Positions 6,176 to 8,840 of a DNA stretch of 8,840 bases are shown in pieces. The stretch covers positions 1 through 8,840 of the forward strand of contig DHHG01000130.1 in the NCBI GenBank assembly GCA_002403175.1, in the 5' to 3' direction. This stretch comes from Syntrophaceae bacterium UBA4778 (GTDB lineage Bacteria > Desulfobacterota > Syntrophia > Syntrophales > UBA4778). The position numbers and the translations under genes are program-made. Position 1 is the first letter of the stretch. Each line of letters opens with the position of its first letter. The notes beneath the pieces were generated by a model. That model did not search any database. It was not told where the DNA came from and saw nothing but the letters and a program-made list of their open reading frames with translations.

Positions 6176-6652
6176 GTGGGCGATATCGATATTGTGGTTG
6201 GTAAACCAGCGCCGGATTTTGAATGTCAGGATAGCGAAGGGAAAAAGGTAAGGCTCTCCTACTATCAGGGTAAAAGCCATGTTGTCCTCGTCTTTAATCG
6301 CGGTTTTTCCTGACCGTACTGCCGCAAGCACATGGCGCAGTTGCGCCAGGATTACCCTGAATTTATCAGTCGCGGCGCCGAAGTGATTGCAATCGGCCCT
6401 GAGGACCAGCCAACTTTTAATGATTGGTGGCGCCGGCACGAAATGCCGTTTATCGGTCTGCCCGATCCTGATCACTTCATCTCCAATATCTACAGGCAGC
6501 AGGTAAAATTGTTGAAGCTAGGACGAATGCCCGCTCAATTTATCGTGGACAAAAAAGGTTTGATCCGTTATGTGCATTACGGCAATTCGATGGCCGATAT
6601 TCCGAATAGTCAGGAGATCCTGAACAAACTGGATGAACTCAACCGGGAGTGA
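6176..6652 (+). CDS. Peroxiredoxin-like selenoprotein (AhpC/TSA, UxxC), UGA recoded as Sec
   Basis: This thioredoxin-fold protein of the AhpC/TSA-redoxin group probably reduces peroxides or disulfides in the cytosol. Read from GTG 6176 it is 158 aa, with one in-frame TGA at codon 46 (6311-6313). Before the TGA are G-K-P-A-P-D-F (9-15), the classic peroxiredoxin entry, and V-V-L-V-F-N-R-G-F-S. After it come P-Y-C-R-K-H-M. Homologues have C-P-Y-C here, so the TGA replaces the first, nucleophilic Cys and leaves the partner C49: a U-P-Y-C motif. The remaining fold is complete, with M-P-A-Q-F-I-V-D giving the cis-Pro at 119 and G-L-I-R-Y-V-H-Y-G after it. A SECIS-like hairpin follows at 6333-6348. 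Codon use and frame are intact on both sides, which argues against a decayed gene. Calling from the internal ATG at 6332 would give a 106-aa protein without an active site. It is probably co-expressed with hslO. Confidence 0.88.
6311..6313 (+). other. Selenocysteine codon (UGA) at the redox-active position
   Basis: TGA is in frame with the GTG at 6176 (codon 46) and sits between F-S and P-Y-C. Decoding needs SelC tRNA, SelB and the hairpin downstream; those genes are not in this window. Confidence 0.85.
6333..6348 (+). promoter_or_regulatory. Bacterial SECIS-like hairpin
   Basis: TGGCGC (6333-6338) pairs perfectly with GCGCCA (6343-6348) around the tetraloop AGTT, whose second base is G followed by U. 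Bacterial SECIS elements are small hairpins inside the coding region, with a G among the first two loop bases and a loop roughly 16-37 nt after the UGA. Here the distance is 25 nt. An A-T pair could close the loop further. SelB binding is inferred. Confidence 0.75.
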
Positions 6653-6945
6653 ATCCGGCAGTGAGCGCATGCCCCGCTGCTTGCGTCGGGGTAAGCTAGC
6701 GGATCATGTTTAAACATTTTCCTTGAAGATCGGAGATTCGCCGGAGACTTGCTCCGGTGAGTCTTCAATCCCTCCGCTTTACAGCCAATCCGCGGTCCGG
6801 GGAGATCCTATTTAAGTATTGCCTCCATTGCCGTACTCGGGTTTGTGTCACTGCTGCAATGATGGAAAGGATATTTTCAAATTTTTGTAGGAACGGAATG
6901 GACCATTCATTCTGGCAGAAACTTTATGAAACTATGGGAGGAAAA
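6653..6945. other. Intergenic region with several inverted repeats
   Basis: No gene is supported between the selenoprotein and the tube-like gene. The region holds CCCCG/CGGGG (6672-6676 with 6687-6691), a perfect palindrome ATGTTTAAACAT (6706-6717), and a nested structure. The nested structure has an outer TTGAAGA/TCTTCAA (6723-6729 with 6762-6768) around an inner CCGGAG/CTCCGG (6741-6746 with 6752-6757). None has a T-run, so classic intrinsic termination is unlikely. The frame of the downstream gene stays open back to 6757, but that part has no Shine-Dalgarno and an unusual Cys- and Arg-rich composition. Confidence 0.5.
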
Positions 6946-7497
6946 ATGATGGAGAGAAAAAAAATTATATCTTTAGGAATGATTTTTGGCGCTTTCATTA
7001 TGTGTTTTATCTTAACAAACCAGTTCTTACTAAAGGATGCGCTGTCTGCTACAGCATCTGTGCAATCAGTATATAAGTACCAGTTGAATATTAACGGCAA
7101 ACCGGTTGCCCTTTTTGCTGAAATGTACAATGCAGGTACTGAACACGAAATAATCGAACAGAAGGTGGCAGATAGCCAGGGAAAGACATACATAAAGAAA
7201 ATTCCAGGAAGGCTTAAATATACGAACATCGTACTTAAGGGGGGAATTTCAAAAAATTTAGAAATAGCTTCTTGGAGACAAAAGGTATTGGATGGAAAAA
7301 TAAATGAGGCCCGCTCGGCAGTTACTATCGTTATGCGTGATCAAATGGGTAACGAGTTGGCTAGCTGGAACCTTGCTAATTGCTGGCCTTCAAAACTTAT
7401 TTATAATCCGGTAGAGCCCCTGAATGAGAGTGCCGGAGCACCACAGGGGGTGGAAATGATTGAACTGGTTTTCGAAAACATATTACGTACGAAGTGA
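6946..7497 (+). CDS. Tail-tube-like protein (gp19/TIGR02241-type) with N-terminal export or anchor segment
   Basis: From about residue 42 to the end the protein is a full-length phage tail-tube-like domain of the kind annotated as T4 gp19-like or TIGR02241. It shows Y-K-Y-Q-L-N-I-N-G, then a V-A-L-F-A-E strand, then K-I-P-G-R-L-K-Y-T-N-I-V-L-K-G-G-I, then W-x(4)-V-L-D-G-K, then A-S-W-N-L-A-N-C-W-P-S-K, and finally M-I-E-L-V-F-E-N-I. In phages, type VI systems and contractile injection systems this fold stacks into the inner tube. Here it is preceded by a basic start (M-E-R-K-K) and a hydrophobic stretch (residues 7-29), then A-L-S-A-T-A. That is a signal peptide or a membrane anchor, which tube proteins normally lack. 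GGGAGG (6936-6941) is four bases from ATG 6946 and seven from ATG 6949, so either may be used. No sheath, baseplate or ATPase gene is nearby. The gene looks more AT-rich than pgm and hslO, which may point to transfer. Its function is unknown. Confidence 0.8.
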   Translation: MMERKKIISLGMIFGAFIMCFILTNQFLLKDALSATASVQSVYKYQLNINGKPVALFAEMYNAGTEHEIIEQKVADSQGKTYIKKIPGRLKYTNIVLKGGISKNLEIASWRQKVLDGKINEARSAVTIVMRDQMGNELASWNLANCWPSKLIYNPVEPLNESAGAPQGVEMIELVFENILRTK

Positions 7498-7524
7498 TTT
7501 GCCAATCCAACTGGAAAATCTTAT

Positions 7525-7569
7525 AAAAGGAGGCCATCAGCTAACAGAATGCTATGGCCTCTTTTTTTT
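7525..7569 (+). terminator. Strong intrinsic terminator after the tube-like gene
   Basis: GAGGCCAT (7530-7537) pairs with ATGGCCTC (7554-7561). The stem can extend inward through AGC/GCT with one bulge and outward through a G-T wobble and A-T pairs. It is followed by a run of eight T (7562-7569). It isolates the tube-like gene from cheY. The remaining gap to 7778 shows no convincing gene or promoter. Confidence 0.92.
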
Positions 7570-7778
7570 CACTTTCCTGATTGATTTCCAAAGGAATTTA
7601 TCGGGTCTGGAATTTTTCCAATTTCATTGTAATTCTTGTTTCTCCATCCTGCAGTTTTATGCTAGGTTGCAATCGTTACTGGTTGTTTCTCCTTTGAAAT
7701 AAATCAGGATCGGAGGAGATTTTGTATATGGCATCGGGGGAGCTGGTTTACTCGACATGGATGAAAGGGGGCACAGCC

Positions 7779-8162
7779 ATGAATGAAGAAACTACTATAA
7801 TGATAGTCGATGATAATGAACCCATCAGAATTCTTGTCAGGCATATCCTGGAAAGAGAGGGCTACCGGCATTTTGTTGAGGTGGGAGACGGTCTTTTAGC
7901 ATACAAGGTTTTGAAAACCCATGAGATCGACCTTGTTATCTCGGACTGGAACATGTGTGGAATGACAGGAATCGAGCTTCTGAGCAAGATTCGGGCTGAT
8001 CAGGATATCGCAGAAACGCCTTTCATCATGTTATCCGTGGAGAGTCTTGATATCAGCATAGATCAAGCTATCCAAAACGGAGCCAATGATTTTATTTCTA
8101 AGCCATTCACAATCGGTGAACTGACGTCCAGTGTTGCCCGCGTCATGAGGCAATCCAGTTAA
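7779..8162 (+). CDS. CheY-like single-domain response regulator
   Basis: This is a stand-alone phosphoacceptor (receiver) domain, 127 aa, with no output domain. It is likely a CheY-type protein that carries phosphate from a histidine kinase to a flagellar motor or another target. It has the acidic pair D11-D12 in I-V-D-D-N-E, the phosphorylated Asp56 in I-S-D-W-N-M, Ser86 in the switch position of I-M-L-S, and K108 in S-K-P-F. All the residues needed for phosphotransfer are therefore present. The chosen ATG follows AAAGGGGG (7764-7771) by seven bases and gives the usual CheY length. The frame also continues to an ATG at 7728 and a TTG at 7722, which have a good GGAGGAG site (7712-7718), so an N-terminal extension of up to 19 residues cannot be excluded. 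It forms an operon with the CheX-like gene 26 bases downstream. Confidence 0.88.
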   Translation: MNEETTIMIVDDNEPIRILVRHILEREGYRHFVEVGDGLLAYKVLKTHEIDLVISDWNMCGMTGIELLSKIRADQDIAETPFIMLSVESLDISIDQAIQNGANDFISKPFTIGELTSSVARVMRQSS

Positions 8163-8188
8163 CCTTCTTTCAGGAAGATGTGATTTTT

Positions 8189-8653
8189 ATGAATGTTGAT
8201 GTTATCAATGCCTTTTTGAATAGTTCAATTCATGTATTGAAAGTTATGGCTTCTTTAGATGCAACTGCGGGAAAACCCTTTTTAAAAAAAGACAGGTTGG
8301 CAACGGGAGATGTTTCCGGAATCATAACATTCTCAGGTCCTTTGGTGGGATCGTTTGCTCTGAGTTTTTCGTCAGACTGCATTTTAAAAGTTGCCTCCAC
8401 CATGCTGCGTGAAGAGATCAGTAGCATTAATCATTTGGCGCGGGACACAGCAGGCGAACTCACGAACATGATTTCAGGTGACGCCAGAAAGAGGCTGGAA
8501 AGCAAAGGACTCATAATAAGAGCCGGCATTCCTTCAATCGTGTCGGGCAAAGATCATGAAATCGGCCATGTCTTGGCGGGACCGAGCATTGCTATCCCAT
8601 TTACGACAGCTTTTGGTCCGTTTGTAGCGGATGTCAATATCCAGCAGAAATAG
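8189..8653 (+). CDS. CheX-like chemotaxis protein phosphatase
   Basis: CheX and CheC family enzymes dephosphorylate CheY~P. The protein is 154 aa, close to the typical CheX length, and begins M-N-V-D-V-I-N-A-F-L like other family members. The family active-site signature D/S-x3-E-x2-N is present once as D86-T-A-G-E90-L-T-N93, as in CheX, whereas CheC has two. The M-I-S-G-D-A-R helix follows, and later a G-P-S-I-A-I-P-F strand. The ATG at 8189 is preferred over GTG 8180 because the family start aligns there, although the spacing from AGGAAG (8172-8177) is long for it and short for the GTG. It directly follows the CheY-like gene, so the pair can be read as a regulator with its own phosphatase. 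No methyl-accepting protein or CheA lies in the window, so a non-motility pathway is also possible. Confidence 0.87.
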   Translation: MNVDVINAFLNSSIHVLKVMASLDATAGKPFLKKDRLATGDVSGIITFSGPLVGSFALSFSSDCILKVASTMLREEISSINHLARDTAGELTNMISGDARKRLESKGLIIRAGIPSIVSGKDHEIGHVLAGPSIAIPFTTAFGPFVADVNIQQK

Positions 8654-8743
8654 CACCGTACGCAAATACGCTCTGTATCCCTTTAATTGTCTATGGGGCG
8701 AATTTGTAGGGGGGGTGCTTGCGAACGGAAAGACTGAATCTGA

Positions 8744-8840
<97 letters not shown>

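Noticed and set aside
6311..6313. TGA as a nonsense mutation making a pseudogene
   Set aside because: The stop falls exactly on the catalytic Cys column, a SECIS-like hairpin follows at the right distance, and no other damage is seen in the gene. Not fully excluded without selA/B/C data.
6332..6652. A separate 106-aa redoxin fragment starting at ATG 6332
   Set aside because: It lacks a Shine-Dalgarno and the active site. The coding sequence continues upstream in the same frame through the TGA to a well-placed GTG at 6176.
6757..6945. 63-residue N-terminal extension of the tube-like protein
   Set aside because: There is no Shine-Dalgarno at 6757, the composition is unlike a signal or domain, and a strong GGGAGG site marks the ATGs at 6946 and 6949.
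6946..7497. Prophage or contractile injection system locus
   Set aside because: Only a single tube-like gene is present, flanked by housekeeping and signalling genes. No other tail, capsid or integrase gene is visible.

Overview
The window (roughly half G+C) reads as a chromosomal stretch of a Gram-negative anaerobe, most likely a deltaproteobacterium (Desulfobacterota, possibly Syntrophus/Smithella-like). This is an inference from gene content: a selenocysteine-decoded peroxiredoxin-like gene, stand-alone ComEA-type HhH mini-proteins, a Tat-signal aldo/keto reductase and a CheY/CheX pair. No rRNA, tRNA, CRISPR array or insertion sequence was seen.

Layout. 1-375: C-terminal end of a CopA-type Cu+ P-type ATPase (+). 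548-733: 61-aa acidic, helical small protein (+) behind a good sigma70-like promoter. 833-867: bidirectional terminator. 866-1308: two tandem paralogous helix-hairpin-helix mini-proteins (-). 1613-2632: aldo/keto reductase (+) with a Tat-like leader and a possible second internal start. 2884-3321: small exported protein with a basic, low-complexity tail (-). 3584-5242: phosphoglucomutase (+). 5274-6164: Hsp33 (+). 6176-6652: peroxiredoxin-like selenoprotein (+), whose UGA codon is at 6311-6313. 6946-7497: tail-tube-like (gp19/TIGR02241-type) protein with an N-terminal export or anchor segment (+), followed by a strong terminator. 7779-8162 and 8189-8653: CheY-like receiver and CheX-like phosphatase (+). 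8744-8840: C-terminus of a histidine kinase (-), entering from the right edge.

The most notable item is at 6176-6652. An in-frame TGA sits exactly where the first Cys of a CPYC redox motif belongs (F-S-U-P-Y-C), and a compact hairpin with a GU-containing loop lies 25 nt downstream, as expected of a bacterial SECIS. Naive gene calling would keep only the 106-aa C-terminal part and lose the active site. The gene follows hslO with a Shine-Dalgarno that overlaps the hslO stop codon, so a redox-activated chaperone and a seleno-peroxiredoxin are probably made together. The second oddity is a complete single-domain phage-tube-like protein that carries a membrane or secretion segment and has no tail or contractile-system genes around it.

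Functionally the window mixes stress and redox functions (CopA, Hsp33, Sec-peroxiredoxin, periplasmic AKR), sugar-phosphate metabolism (Pgm) and signalling (CheY, CheX, histidine kinase). Apart from pgm-hslO-prx, cheY-cheX and the HhH pair, the genes look like independent transcription units.
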